Source: Oceanisphaera marina
GTDB taxonomy: Bacteria > Pseudomonadota > Gammaproteobacteria > Enterobacterales > Aeromonadaceae
Reading direction: 5' to 3'
NCBI RefSeq assembly: GCF_014643915.1
Contig: NZ_BMKE01000016.1
Span: forward strand, 26,905 to 90,904
DNA length: 64,000 nt
This document shows, one piece after another, positions 17,313-26,197 of the stretch (position 1 is the first letter of the stretch; each line of letters opens with the position of its first letter). The notes under the pieces are model-generated. The model made no database searches and was not told where the DNA came from. It saw only the letters and a program-made list of their open reading frames with translations. A program made the translations under genes and the position numbers.

Positions 17313-18818
17313 TTATGCGGTTTTGGCCAGCAGGCGAGTGCTCTGTAGCCGGGACAGCAATATCACCAGCACCAGCTGGGTGGCAATGGCGGCCAGCAGA
17401 ATTAGCGGGCTTTCTACCCAACCGGCCACCACAAAGCCGCCCAGGGCGATACCGCCGTTGAGCAGGGCGTAGGGCAGCTGGGTGCGGAAGTGCTCAAACT
17501 GATCGCAGCCGGAGCCGGTAGACGACAGTATGGTGGTTTCCGATATCGGCGAGCAGTGATCACCAAACAGGCCGCCCGAGAGCACGGCTCCGATGCAGGC
17601 ATACAGAGGAGCATCTATGGCAATGGCGGTCGGGATCACCAAAGGCAGCATAATGGCAAAGGTCCCCCAGGAAGAGCCAGTGGCAAACGAGATCACCGCC
17701 GACAACAGAAAGGCTACTGCCGGTACCAGCCAGGCAGGGAAACCGGCCTGAGCCTGTTCGGCAATGTAGGCGGCGGCTCCCAGATCTTTACCGACGCTGC
17801 TCAAGGTCCATGCCAGTATCAGCACTATCGCCACCTGCATCATGTTGCTCATGCCTTTAAGGTAGACGGCAATGCCGTCGGCCACTCGGCGCACGCCGTA
17901 ATAAGCCATTAAGGCAATCAGCGTCATGGCGGCCATAAAATAGGCGGTGGACAAGGCGGCCCGAAACACCGAGCCCGATACCTTTTCAAACGGAAAGCCC
18001 ATGGGCCCCAGCATGGCCGCCAATACGCCAGCCATTACTAACAAGGGGGCCCACACAAAAGAAGCCTGGGCATTGTTGTGGCTGAACAGGGTCTGTTGTT
18101 CAATCGGGCCATTTACTCGCTCGCCGCGTTCGGCGGCGCGTTCGGCTTCGGCCATGGGGCCAAAGTCCAGCTTTTTGTACGCAATCAACGGCACTATGGC
18201 CACTGCCAGTACGGCGTAAAACTGGAAGGGAATAGCCGAAATAAAGGCTTCCCAGTCGGTAAGAGGTAGATCAAGGGCATTAAATTCCTTTTGCAACAGG
18301 CCCATGATGTAGACGCCCCAGCCGATAAAGGGCACTAAAATGGCCACAGGCGAAGCCGTTGAATCAATAATAAAAGCCAGTTTTTGGCGCGATAATTTGA
18401 GTTTGTCGAATAGCGGGCGAAACACCGGTCCCACGATCAGTGGCGTACCCAGATCGGAAAAGAAAATGACAATACCGCCCAGCCAGGCCGCAACCTGGGC
18501 ACGGCATTTGGTGCTCACCCAGTGGGTGACCTTGCGGGCAAAGGCCTGGCCGCCGCCAGACTGCTCCATCAATGCCACAAAGCCACCGATAAAGACCAGC
18601 AACACCAATACGCCGGCGTTATAGCTGTCGGTCAGTTGCCCGACTAAGTGGTCTTTGACCAGGATGCCAAAATTATCCAGTGGATGACGCCAGTCGTTGA
18701 GCATGACTACGCCACTGGCCACACCGGCAAAAAGACCAATCACTACATTGCGTGTGCCAAGGGCGAGTACAAGGGTGATCACGATGGGGATCAGTGAGCT
18801 GATATGGGTTTGTTCCAT
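17313..18818 (-). CDS. NhaC-family Na+/H+ antiporter
   Basis: A 501-residue inner-membrane protein with about twelve hydrophobic segments and the NhaC-family glycine/serine-rich membrane motifs (FIGGFVALMEQSGGGQAF; IDSTASPVAILVPFIGWG; ATGSSWGTFAIMLP; LSGGLFGDHCSPISETTILS). It would exchange cytosolic Na+ for protons, or a small organic anion pair as in MleN/ArcD-like relatives. Start set at the ATG at 18818 (MEQTHISSLIPIV); the in-frame extension to 18926 is basic and not family-like. It runs convergent to the GGDEF remnant. Confidence 0.88.
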   Translation of the reverse strand: MEQTHISSLIPIVITLVLALGTRNVVIGLFAGVASGVVMLNDWRHPLDNFGILVKDHLVGQLTDSYNAGVLVLLVFIGGFVALMEQSGGGQAFARKVTHWVSTKCRAQVAAWLGGIVIFFSDLGTPLIVGPVFRPLFDKLKLSRQKLAFIIDSTASPVAILVPFIGWGVYIMGLLQKEFNALDLPLTDWEAFISAIPFQFYAVLAVAIVPLIAYKKLDFGPMAEAERAAERGERVNGPIEQQTLFSHNNAQASFVWAPLLVMAGVLAAMLGPMGFPFEKVSGSVFRAALSTAYFMAAMTLIALMAYYGVRRVADGIAVYLKGMSNMMQVAIVLILAWTLSSVGKDLGAAAYIAEQAQAGFPAWLVPAVAFLLSAVISFATGSSWGTFAIMLPLVIPTAIAIDAPLYACIGAVLSGGLFGDHCSPISETTILSSTGSGCDQFEHFRTQLPYALLNGGIALGGFVVAGWVESPLILLAAIATQLVLVILLSRLQSTRLLAKTA

Positions 18819-19241
18819 TTGAGTTTGCTTCCCGAACAAAGAGGCACTCACAGACGAAGGTCTGGCAGTGGATATAAAAAGTAAAATAAGGGGCTGAACT
18901 TTAAAGAAGCGGCGAGTCACTCGCAAGCCAGATACAGGATTTTATGGTGAAATATGCAAGTTTGATGATTATTTAATCCGTAATCATTCCAAAGGCTACA
19001 ACTTATAGTTGTTGTCATCTTTCAGACATGGTTATGCGTTTGGGACGTCTACCCAAGAAAAACTGGCATACCTCAGGAAAATATTCAGTTTAATTATCGA
19101 CCAACTTAATTCAGGGAACTAACACGGATTATGTAACTTTATGCATAGTTAGCTTTTTAAATTAACTAAAAATTCACTTTCACTAAAGTAGCCTAGCTGT
19201 GATATAACTATTGCATCTAAAACCCTGTCGGAATCTCTCCA
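18819..19241. other. 423-bp divergent promoter region of two antiporter genes
   Basis: AT-rich, no coding signal. A TGATATAAC sequence ending at 19208 would serve as an extended -10 for the K+/H+ antiporter gene. The 13-mer GCTGTGATATAAC that contains it also occurs near 9237. Nothing else is recognisable. Confidence 0.4.
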
Positions 19242-20969
19242 TTGAATAATATAGAACACCTTTTCCTGCTGACCGGGGTCTTGCTGTGTTTGAGCGTATT
19301 GGCCACCTTGTTATCGGCACGTTCCGGCATCCCGATTCTGCTTATCTTTCTGGTCATCGGCATGCTGGCTGGCGAAAGTGGGCCGGGCGGCATCGAATTT
19401 GAAAGTTATTCCCTGGCCTACGGTATTGGCAATCTGGCGTTGGCCATTATTCTGCTGGACGGCGGCATGCGCACCCGCATGGAAACCTTCCGCGTCGGGC
19501 TGCGGCCAGCGCTGAGCATGGCCACCCTGGGCGTGGTGGTGACCAGTGGCGTAACCGGGCTGATTGCCGTTTATATTCTGGATTTAAGCTGGCTGCACGG
19601 CTTGCTGCTGGGAGCCATTGTCGGCTCAACCGATGCGGCGGCGGTGTTTTCGTTACTCAGTGGCAAGGGCATGCACCTTAACCAGCGGGTAGGGGCGTCT
19701 CTGGAAATAGAATCGGGCACCAATGACCCGATGGCGATATTTTTGACACTGACCGTGATAGGCCTGATCACCGGCGAGATGGATGGCGCAGGAGATGCGT
19801 TGCTGTTTTTGCTGACGCAATTCGGCATCGGTGCCGTGGCCGGTGTGCTGGGCGGCCTGTTGCTGGTGCAGATGATCAAGCGCGTCGAGCTGGCCGCAGG
19901 GTTATACCCTATTCTGGTGACCGGTTTTGGTTTAACGCTGTTTGCCTGCACCGCGCTGTTGCAAGGCAGTGGCTTTTTGGCCGTATATCTGGGTGGCCTG
20001 GTGTTGGGTAACTCTCGCCTGCGAGACATGGAGTCGATTTTACCGGTACTGGATGGTTTGGCCTGGCTGAGTCAGATTGGCCTGTTTCTGGTGTTGGGTC
20101 TGCTGATTTCACCCGCCGAGATGTGGGCCATGGCGTTGCCTGCCAGCCTGATTGCCTTATCGCTTATTTTTATTGCCCGTCCGTTGGCGGTGCTGGTGTC
20201 TTTGGTGCCTTTCTTTCGTTTTAACAGACGAGAACTCGGTTTTATTTCCTGGGTCGGGCTGCGGGGCGCCGTGCCCATTGTACTGGCGATATTTCCATTA
20301 ATGGCCGGCATACCCGAGGGGATGTTGCTGTTCAATGTTGCCTTTTTTGTGGTACTTATTTCGTTGCTGGTACAGGGCTCCAGCTTGCCGCAAATGGCGC
20401 GGTTGCTGAAAGTGGAAATGCCGCCCGAGCTGGCGCCACGTCGACGTTCCATGCTGGGTATTTTTCAGGAAGACGACTTTGAAATGTTTCTTTATACCGT
20501 AAGCAGCGAATCAATAGACGGCGTTGTGGTACGCAGCCTGACGTTTCCTCCTCATTGCCGGGTGGCCGCGGTCTTTAGAGGCGAAAACCTGTTGCCAGCC
20601 TCAGGCAGCACCCGGCTGGCGATGGGGGATACGTTATGTGTTATTGGCCGCAGCAATCATCTGAAAACTCTGAACAACATGTTTGGCGGCGATCTGGATG
20701 CGGCACGAAGCAAGGCACGCGCCTTTTTTGGTGACTTTATTCTGGATGCCGATGCCCGCATGGGGGATGTGGCCTTGATGTATGGCGTGGATGTCGATGA
20801 AAGCGAAGCCGACCTTGATTTAGGCAGCTTCATGCTGGCGCACAGTAACGGGCATCCGGTAGTGGGAGATAACTTTGTTCGCTACGACATGATCTGGACG
20901 GTCGCCGATGTGGATGGCGATCAGGTACTAAAGGTGGGTCTGCGTGAAGATGAAACAGAAAAACCCTGA
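19242..20969 (+). CDS. cvrA: K+/H+ antiporter CvrA (NhaP2)
   Basis: A 575-residue CPA1-type antiporter exporting K+ (and possibly Na+) for protons. About 13 membrane segments (1-390) include the ion-binding core EIESGTNDPMAIF and the WVGLRGAVPI motif. A cytosolic TrkA-C/RCK_C domain (about 400-480, with TRLAMGDTLCVIGR) and a CorC/HlyC-like C-terminus (FFGDFILDADARMGDVALMYG) follow, matching E. coli CvrA throughout. Start is a TTG at 19242 with GGAA upstream; no ATG fits the conserved N-terminus. The role is cell-volume and cation homeostasis, expected in a marine organism. Confidence 0.93.
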   Translation: MNNIEHLFLLTGVLLCLSVLATLLSARSGIPILLIFLVIGMLAGESGPGGIEFESYSLAYGIGNLALAIILLDGGMRTRMETFRVGLRPALSMATLGVVVTSGVTGLIAVYILDLSWLHGLLLGAIVGSTDAAAVFSLLSGKGMHLNQRVGASLEIESGTNDPMAIFLTLTVIGLITGEMDGAGDALLFLLTQFGIGAVAGVLGGLLLVQMIKRVELAAGLYPILVTGFGLTLFACTALLQGSGFLAVYLGGLVLGNSRLRDMESILPVLDGLAWLSQIGLFLVLGLLISPAEMWAMALPASLIALSLIFIARPLAVLVSLVPFFRFNRRELGFISWVGLRGAVPIVLAIFPLMAGIPEGMLLFNVAFFVVLISLLVQGSSLPQMARLLKVEMPPELAPRRRSMLGIFQEDDFEMFLYTVSSESIDGVVVRSLTFPPHCRVAAVFRGENLLPASGSTRLAMGDTLCVIGRSNHLKTLNNMFGGDLDAARSKARAFFGDFILDADARMGDVALMYGVDVDESEADLDLGSFMLAHSNGHPVVGDNFVRYDMIWTVADVDGDQVLKVGLREDETEKP

Positions 20970-20993
20970 ATCCGCTTTAATACGAAATCCGGC

Positions 20994-21410
20994 TTAATAA
21001 GAGGGGGCGACTGGCTGCTCCGAAGATAAGTCAGCCTCATCATTGAGGTAATCAAAGGTTGCAGTGGGCATCAGGTCTGCCTGCAAGTTGGCTCGTTGAG
21101 TTTCATGACCACCGGCTTTCAGCTGCTCAAGCCCGCCTTCAGCTGTTACCTTGTGATAACCCAGTGTGTTCAGCGCCTCATAGGCCTGTTGAGCACGAAT
21201 GCCGTCTCTGTCGTATAACCTGATCGGCGTTTCTTTATCGGGATAGTGCGTACTTACGCCGCGGGCAATATAGGTATAAGGAATATGAATTGCGTCCTGC
21301 AGGTGTTCGGCGGCATATTCTTCCTGGCTGCCTACATCTATCCAGACCTCGTTATTGGCAACCGCCAATAACGGCCAGCCGAATAATAACGCAACAGTCC
21401 AAGACTTCAT
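20994..21410 (-). CDS. Exported rhodanese-fold protein lacking the catalytic cysteine
   Basis: A 138-residue protein: signal peptide (SWTVALLFGWPLLAVAN), then one rhodanese domain like PspE (VWIDVGSQEEYAAEHLQDAIHIP split as VWIDVGSQEEY and AEHLQDAIHIPY). In active rhodaneses the loop after the fourth strand reads YC-x5-R; here it is LYDRDGIRA, with Asp in place of Cys. It therefore cannot form the persulfide and is likely a binding or structural variant. The start at 21410 gives a proper signal peptide; the 33-residue in-frame extension is not family-like. It is convergent with cvrA, 24 bp away. Confidence 0.85.
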   Translation of the reverse strand: MKSWTVALLFGWPLLAVANNEVWIDVGSQEEYAAEHLQDAIHIPYTYIARGVSTHYPDKETPIRLYDRDGIRAQQAYEALNTLGYHKVTAEGGLEQLKAGGHETQRANLQADLMPTATFDYLNDEADLSSEQPVAPSY

Positions 21411-21511
21411 GGGAAACAACCTTCTACACAAGTGAACCCAGAGTGTAAAACAGAAGGAGGGCGGCATCTTCGCCAAAAGGCGCGCAACCGTCAGAAGTCG
21501 GCACAGCAAAC

Positions 21512-21532
21512 ATCCCCTGCAGGGCAGGGGAT
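21512..21532. terminator. GC-rich hairpin downstream of ytoQ
   Basis: ATCCCCTGC and GCAGGGGAT form a 9-bp stem with a 3-base loop. A T-rich stretch follows on the plus strand only, so its use as terminator for the minus-strand gene is uncertain. Confidence 0.4.
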
Positions 21533-21558
21533 TGTTTTATATCGTTAAATGTTTCGGC

Positions 21559-22008
21559 TTACGACAGCAGGTAAGACAAAATTTCCACAACTTGTTCTGG
21601 ATGACGACAGGTCGCCTTGGCGGCTTCATCCACTTCTTTCAGCGGGTGATCCAGCTCGGCGTCGTGCAGGGTAACAATGGGCTTGCCAGAAGCAACGGCA
21701 AAGCCGGCATCAAAGGCGGCATTCCACTGCTTGTACTTGGGTCCAAAGCGAACCACAACCAAATCGGCGGCCTTGATTTGGGTCGAGGTACGAATGCTGT
21801 TGATGCCGGACGCTTTGCGGTCACGCCAGAAGTTGTTTTCTTCGCTACCTAAAATGTTAACGCCAACCATGTCGCTGGCATCGTGATCGGTCACGGCAGA
21901 GGTGAACTCAACAGCCAGACCTGCGGCTTTGCTGCCCTCGATAATACGCTCACGCCAGTCACTGTGAATTTCACCAGACAGATACACGTTCCAGATTTTC
22001 TGAGTCAT
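21559..22008 (-). CDS. ytoQ: YtoQ-family protein
   Basis: A 149-residue soluble protein of the YtoQ family, which has a nucleoside 2-deoxyribosyltransferase-like fold (NVYLSGEIHSDWRE near the N-terminus; NSIRTSTQIKAADLVVVRFG; AFDAGFAVASGKPIVTLH). Its biochemical role is unknown. The ATG at 22008 has AAGGAAAA upstream; the earlier in-frame ATG at 22029 does not. It appears to be transcribed alone. Confidence 0.88.
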   Translation of the reverse strand: MTQKIWNVYLSGEIHSDWRERIIEGSKAAGLAVEFTSAVTDHDASDMVGVNILGSEENNFWRDRKASGINSIRTSTQIKAADLVVVRFGPKYKQWNAAFDAGFAVASGKPIVTLHDAELDHPLKEVDEAAKATCRHPEQVVEILSYLLS

Positions 22009-22146
22009 TATGTTTTCCTTATTGCTCACAAAAGTAATTGAAATAAAATACAGTTGTTAAATGTTACCGTATTTCAACGGCAAAATCAGCCCCGGAGTCA
22101 TGGCATTCACATGATCATGTTAAAGCGGGCTGCCAACGGGCCAGGC

Positions 22147-23235
22147 CTATTCTTGGCCCACAGGGAGCAGCTTCAGTAATTGACCATTTGCCTGGTCGGT
22201 AAGCAGGTAAATACCGCCATCGTGCGCTTCTGCCAGGGTCCTGAACCGCAGCCCCAGTTTGTCCAGTAGCGGGTGTTCGCCCGTGATTTGTTGTCCATCC
22301 AGTGTCAGTCGCACCAGTTTTCGCCCGGCCAGTGCCCCCACCAGCAATGAATTCTGCCACTGGGGAAATAACTGACCCTGATAAAACAACATGCCGGAAG
22401 GCGCAATGGAGGGTACCCATACCCAAAGCGGATCTTCCATGCCCTCTCTATGCGTATGTTGGCTGATAATGCCGCCGCTGTATTCTCGGCCGTGGGTGAC
22501 CTGCGGCCAACCATAATTGGCGCCGGCCTTGATGATATTGACTTCGTCTCCGCCACGCGGCCCATGCTCGTGAATCCAGAGCACGCCGCTGGGCGGATGA
22601 ATGGCAGCCCCTTGAATATTACGGTGGCCGTAACTCCAGATTTCGGGCTTGGCGTTGGGAGTTTGTATAAAGGGATTATCGGCGGGCACGCGGCCATCGT
22701 CATGCACCCGCAGAATTTTGCCCAGGTGATTATCGAGCCGTTGTGCCAGCTCTCGGGAGTGGTAGCGTTCGCCGGTGGTAATAAACAGATAACCCTGTTT
22801 ATCGAACACCAAACGAGAGCCAAAGTGGGCGCTGCCCGAGGTTTTGGGCTGCTGCACAAAGATGACTTCCAGGTCGCTAAGGGTACTGTCCTGCAGTTTT
22901 GCCCGTGCCACCGCGGTACCGGCGCCGCCTTTGCCGGGCTGACTGTAACTGAAATATAACCAGTTATTGCTGGTAAAGTCGGGGTGCAATGCCAAGTCAA
23001 GCAAGCCCCCCTGACCGGCGCTGACCAGGCTGGGCAGACCGGTAATGACACGACGGCTGCCGTCTGCGCTCAGGCGCAGTAAACGGCCCCGACGCTCGCC
23101 CACCAATAACTCGCCACTGGGCAGTTCAACCAGCCCCCAGGGATGGTCGAGACCGTCGGCCAGAGTAACAATACGGTATTCTTCAGCGGCCAGTGGCGGG
23201 ACCAGCAGGCCTAATAACAGCAATAACATCGGCAT
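22147..23235 (-). CDS. yliI: PQQ-dependent aldose sugar dehydrogenase, YliI-like
   Basis: A 362-residue periplasmic protein: signal peptide (PMLLLLLGLLVPPLAA) and a six-bladed beta-propeller of the soluble glucose dehydrogenase family. Conserved stretches are LDHPWGLVELPSGELLVGER (start), HFGSRLVFDKQGYLFITTGER, GHRNIQGAAIHP, and HEHGPRGGDEVN, which supplies PQQ and Ca2+ ligands. It oxidises aldoses with PQQ; no PQQ synthesis genes are in the window. The ATG at 23235 has a GAGAG site; the ATG at 23253 has none. Length agrees with YliI. Confidence 0.9.
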   Translation of the reverse strand: MPMLLLLLGLLVPPLAAEEYRIVTLADGLDHPWGLVELPSGELLVGERRGRLLRLSADGSRRVITGLPSLVSAGQGGLLDLALHPDFTSNNWLYFSYSQPGKGGAGTAVARAKLQDSTLSDLEVIFVQQPKTSGSAHFGSRLVFDKQGYLFITTGERYHSRELAQRLDNHLGKILRVHDDGRVPADNPFIQTPNAKPEIWSYGHRNIQGAAIHPPSGVLWIHEHGPRGGDEVNIIKAGANYGWPQVTHGREYSGGIISQHTHREGMEDPLWVWVPSIAPSGMLFYQGQLFPQWQNSLLVGALAGRKLVRLTLDGQQITGEHPLLDKLGLRFRTLAEAHDGGIYLLTDQANGQLLKLLPVGQE

Positions 23236-23299
23236 CACACACTCTCTTGTCATTAAGTGGGCTTTTGCTAACTATATGCCAAGCTGGCCGCATCATGCT

Positions 23300-23614
23300 C
23301 TAGTCGAAGTAAGAACAGCAATAGTCTACCAGGGTGTGGATTTTCAGCTTGAATATGGCATTGGCCGGCACATTGAACGACTCGCCGCCTTTGATGGTTT
23401 GCCATTGTTCAGAGCCTGGCAGTTGCACTTCCAGCTCGCCGGCAAGAATTTCCATCAGCTCGGCGGCGGCGGTATCAAAGGTGTATTCCCCCGGCAGCAT
23501 GATGCCCAGGGTTTTGCGGCTGCCATCGGCAAACTGGATGACCCGGCTGGTTACCTTGCCACCGTCGTATACATTGGCCTGCTTGATCACGGTCACGTTG
23601 TTGAATTGTGTCAT
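23300..23614 (-). CDS. ppnP: Pyrimidine/purine nucleoside phosphorylase PpnP
   Basis: A 104-residue single-cupin protein matching E. coli PpnP (YaiE): NVYDGGKVTSRVIQF, TLGIMLPGEYTF, the ILAGELEVQLPGS turn, GESFNVPAN and the C-terminal YCCSYF. It cleaves nucleosides phosphorolytically with broad base specificity. A GGAAG site precedes the ATG at 23614. The gap to ovoA is divergent. Confidence 0.95.
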   Translation of the reverse strand: MTQFNNVTVIKQANVYDGGKVTSRVIQFADGSRKTLGIMLPGEYTFDTAAAELMEILAGELEVQLPGSEQWQTIKGGESFNVPANAIFKLKIHTLVDYCCSYFD

Positions 23615-23809
23615 GTTACTTCCTGTAATAATAAAAAAGGGTCATGGTTATAGCACATGGTCAAAGGCTTGAAACCGGTTTTTTTTGCGAATCCGTTTCT
23701 TTGGGTATATGCCGAAAGAGTACACGCACTTGTCGGGTCTGGTGTCAGACGATAATCTGAGTTGAGCAGGGTTACGATAACAATAAAACACAATCAATCA
23801 GGGAAGAAT

Positions 23810-25924
23810 ATGGAAACACGAGCAAAAACGGTGAGCAAAACACCCTTGTTAACCGGCCATTCGGTCGAGCACAAACGAGCAGAAATCCGAGCGTATTTTC
23901 ACCAAACTTTCAGCCTGTACGAGAGCCTGTTCGATTGCATTAACAGCGATCAGGCATATTACCTGCGCGCCGAACCGCTGCGTCACCCGTTGATCTTCTA
24001 TTTTGGTCATACGGCGGTGTTCTTCATCAACAAGCTGCTGCTGGGCAAGTACCAGACGCAACGACTCAACCAACGCCTGGAGTCGATGTTTGCCATCGGC
24101 GTGGACGAAATGTCGTGGGACGATCTCAACAGCGGCCATTACGACTGGCCAAGCGTGGCTGACACCCGCGCCTATCGAGATCAGGTACGCCAGGTGGTAG
24201 ACACCTTGATCAGCGAGATGCCACTGACCTTGCCCATTACCCAGGATTCACCGGCCTGGATTATTTTAATGGGCATTGAACACGAACGTATTCACCTGGA
24301 AACGTCTTCGGTGATTATGCGCATGCTGCCGCTCGAGTATCTGGATGCCCATCCGTTGTGGTCTGCTTGCCAAGACAGCGGCCCCGCACCCGAGAATAGC
24401 TTATTATCGATACCCGCCGGCACGGTCACCCTGGGCAAGCCTGCCACGGCACACACCTATGGCTGGGATAACGAATACGGCCAGAAAACAGTCACGGTCG
24501 GGCCCTTCAAGGTGGCGAAATATCTGGTCTGCAACGGCGAGTTTCTGAGTTTTGTGCAGGCCGGTGGCTATCAAGAGCCCGAGTGGTGGAGTCAGGAAGG
24601 GCAGCAATGGCTTGCGTATACCGGCGCCACCATGCCGCGTTTTTGGCAGTACCGTTACGGCGAATACCTGCAGCGCAACCTGTTGCAAGAAATGCCCCTG
24701 CCGCTGGACTGGCCAGTAGAGGTGAATTATCTGGAGGCCAAAGCCTTTTGTAACTGGAAAGCTCGGCAAACCGGCACCCATGTGCGTTTGCCCACCGAAG
24801 CCGAGTGGACGGTACTGCGTAATCAGCTCGATACCGATCAGCCGCACTGGCAAACGGCTCCTGGCAACATCAACCTCGAACATTATGCTTCCTCCTGCCC
24901 GGTCAATCGTTTTGAGCATAACGGCATCAGTGATGTGGTGGGTAACGTGTGGCAGTGGACCGAGTCGCCCATTGATGGCTTTCCCGGCTTTGAAGTGCAT
25001 CCCCTATACGATGACTTTTCGACCCCGACTTTTGATGGCCGCCACAATCTGTTTAAAGGCGGCTCCTGGATTTCGACCGGCAACGAAGCGACCCGCTACG
25101 CGCGTTATGCTTTTCGTCGTCATTTTTTTCAACATGCGGGCTTTAGATACCTAGAGTCCAACAGTGCAGAGGTGCCAGTGGAACCGGTTAATACTTACGA
25201 AACAGACGAGCTTGTGGCTCAATATCTGGAATTTCATTACGGCGACAACTACTTTGATGCGCCCAATTACCCCAAGGCCTGTGTGCAGACACTGCTCAGC
25301 CATACGTCCGGGTTAAAACGGGGCAGGGCGCTGGATTTAGGTTGCTCTGTGGGGCGCGCCAGTTTTGAGTTGGCAATCCATTTTGATCATGTGGATGGCA
25401 TCGATTTTTCGGCGCGCTTTATTCAGCACGGCTTTCAGTTAAAAGAAACCGGCCATACCCGTTTTGCCATCCCCACCGAAGGCGAGCTGGTGGAGTTTAA
25501 AGAAGTAAGCCTGCATCAGCTGGGTTATGGCGAATTGGCTGACAAAATTGATTTTGTGCAGGGTGATGCCTGTAATCTCAAGGCGCGCTTTAGCGGTTAC
25601 GATCTCGTTTTTTGTGGCAATCTGATCGACCGTTTATATGACCCAACCTTGTTCTTGCAGCAGATCCATGAGCGCTTGAACGCCGGCGGTTATCTGGTGC
25701 TCACCTCACCTTACACCTGGCTTGAGCAGTATACCCCCAAAGAAAAATGGCTGGGCGGCATCAAGGTCAATGGCGAAAACGTCACCACCTTCGACGGCCT
25801 GAGTGCCGTACTCAGCCAGCATTTTACTCTGGTTGCCCAGCAAGACGTGCCGTTCGTGATCCGTGAAACCCGCCGCAAGTTTCAGCACACCCTGGCCGAG
25901 ATGACGGTGTGGCAGTTGAAATAA
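23810..25924 (+). CDS. ovoA: 5-histidylcysteine sulfoxide synthase / mercaptohistidine methyltransferase OvoA
   Basis: A 704-residue bifunctional cytosolic enzyme of ovothiol A synthesis. The non-haem iron sulfoxide synthase half has a DinB-like domain with the facial-triad region (RHPLIFYFGH 58-67; HERIHLE 158-164) and an FGE-sulfatase domain (about 210-460, with LPTEAEW and VGNVWQWTES). The C-terminal SAM methyltransferase (RALDLGCSVGRASFELA about residue 505) methylates the imidazole. It joins cysteine to histidine with O2. Start at 23810 follows GGAAGA; the upstream in-frame ATG does not. The PLP lyase OvoB is not adjacent. Ovothiol is a redox-protective thiol found in many marine gammaproteobacteria. 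Confidence 0.95.
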   Translation: METRAKTVSKTPLLTGHSVEHKRAEIRAYFHQTFSLYESLFDCINSDQAYYLRAEPLRHPLIFYFGHTAVFFINKLLLGKYQTQRLNQRLESMFAIGVDEMSWDDLNSGHYDWPSVADTRAYRDQVRQVVDTLISEMPLTLPITQDSPAWIILMGIEHERIHLETSSVIMRMLPLEYLDAHPLWSACQDSGPAPENSLLSIPAGTVTLGKPATAHTYGWDNEYGQKTVTVGPFKVAKYLVCNGEFLSFVQAGGYQEPEWWSQEGQQWLAYTGATMPRFWQYRYGEYLQRNLLQEMPLPLDWPVEVNYLEAKAFCNWKARQTGTHVRLPTEAEWTVLRNQLDTDQPHWQTAPGNINLEHYASSCPVNRFEHNGISDVVGNVWQWTESPIDGFPGFEVHPLYDDFSTPTFDGRHNLFKGGSWISTGNEATRYARYAFRRHFFQHAGFRYLESNSAEVPVEPVNTYETDELVAQYLEFHYGDNYFDAPNYPKACVQTLLSHTSGLKRGRALDLGCSVGRASFELAIHFDHVDGIDFSARFIQHGFQLKETGHTRFAIPTEGELVEFKEVSLHQLGYGELADKIDFVQGDACNLKARFSGYDLVFCGNLIDRLYDPTLFLQQIHERLNAGGYLVLTSPYTWLEQYTPKEKWLGGIKVNGENVTTFDGLSAVLSQHFTLVAQQDVPFVIRETRRKFQHTLAEMTVWQLK

Positions 25925-25930
25925 TCGTCA

Positions 25931-26103
25931 ACAGCAAGCCGTAAGCGATACGCTTTCAGACCCCAGACAAATCAAAGCCAAAGGGCCGACAAGATTCGGC
26001 CCTTTTTTGATCATCACGACGCAGCCACTTTGCAACTGTTGGCGTGCCCTGCGTAGTAGGGCTGTGTTGTAACAGCCCTTAAAGTACAGCTGACGGCTTA
26101 TGG
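25931..26103. repeat. Inverted pair of short intergenic repeats around a terminator
   Basis: A CAAGCCGTAAGCG...CTTTCAG element (25935-25958) and an opposite-orientation element (CAGCTGACGGCTTATGG, 26087-26103) bracket the ovoA terminator. A GGGCTGT-N6-ACAGCCC hairpin (26059-26078) lies between them. Similar pairs occur near 33.3, 41.7 and 47.5 kb, and single copies near 38.13 and 57.73 kb. Confidence 0.6.
25980..26008 (+). terminator. Terminator after ovoA
   Basis: AAAGGGCCGA and TCGGCCCTTT form a 10-bp stem with a 6-base loop followed by a T-tract. Confidence 0.85.
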
Positions 26104-26125
26104 ATTCCGAAAGGCTGTTCAAACA

Positions 26126-26155
26126 CCAAAAAGCCGGTCTTTCGACCGGCTTTAA
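26126..26155 (-). terminator. Terminator after the NCS2 permease gene
   Basis: On the minus strand AAAGCCGGTC-GAAA-GACCGGCTTT is followed by further Ts, 43 bases after the stop codon. Confidence 0.88.
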
Positions 26156-26197
26156 CCGTATTACAAGCACTGTGGAATCGCCTCAAGGCTTACCCTT

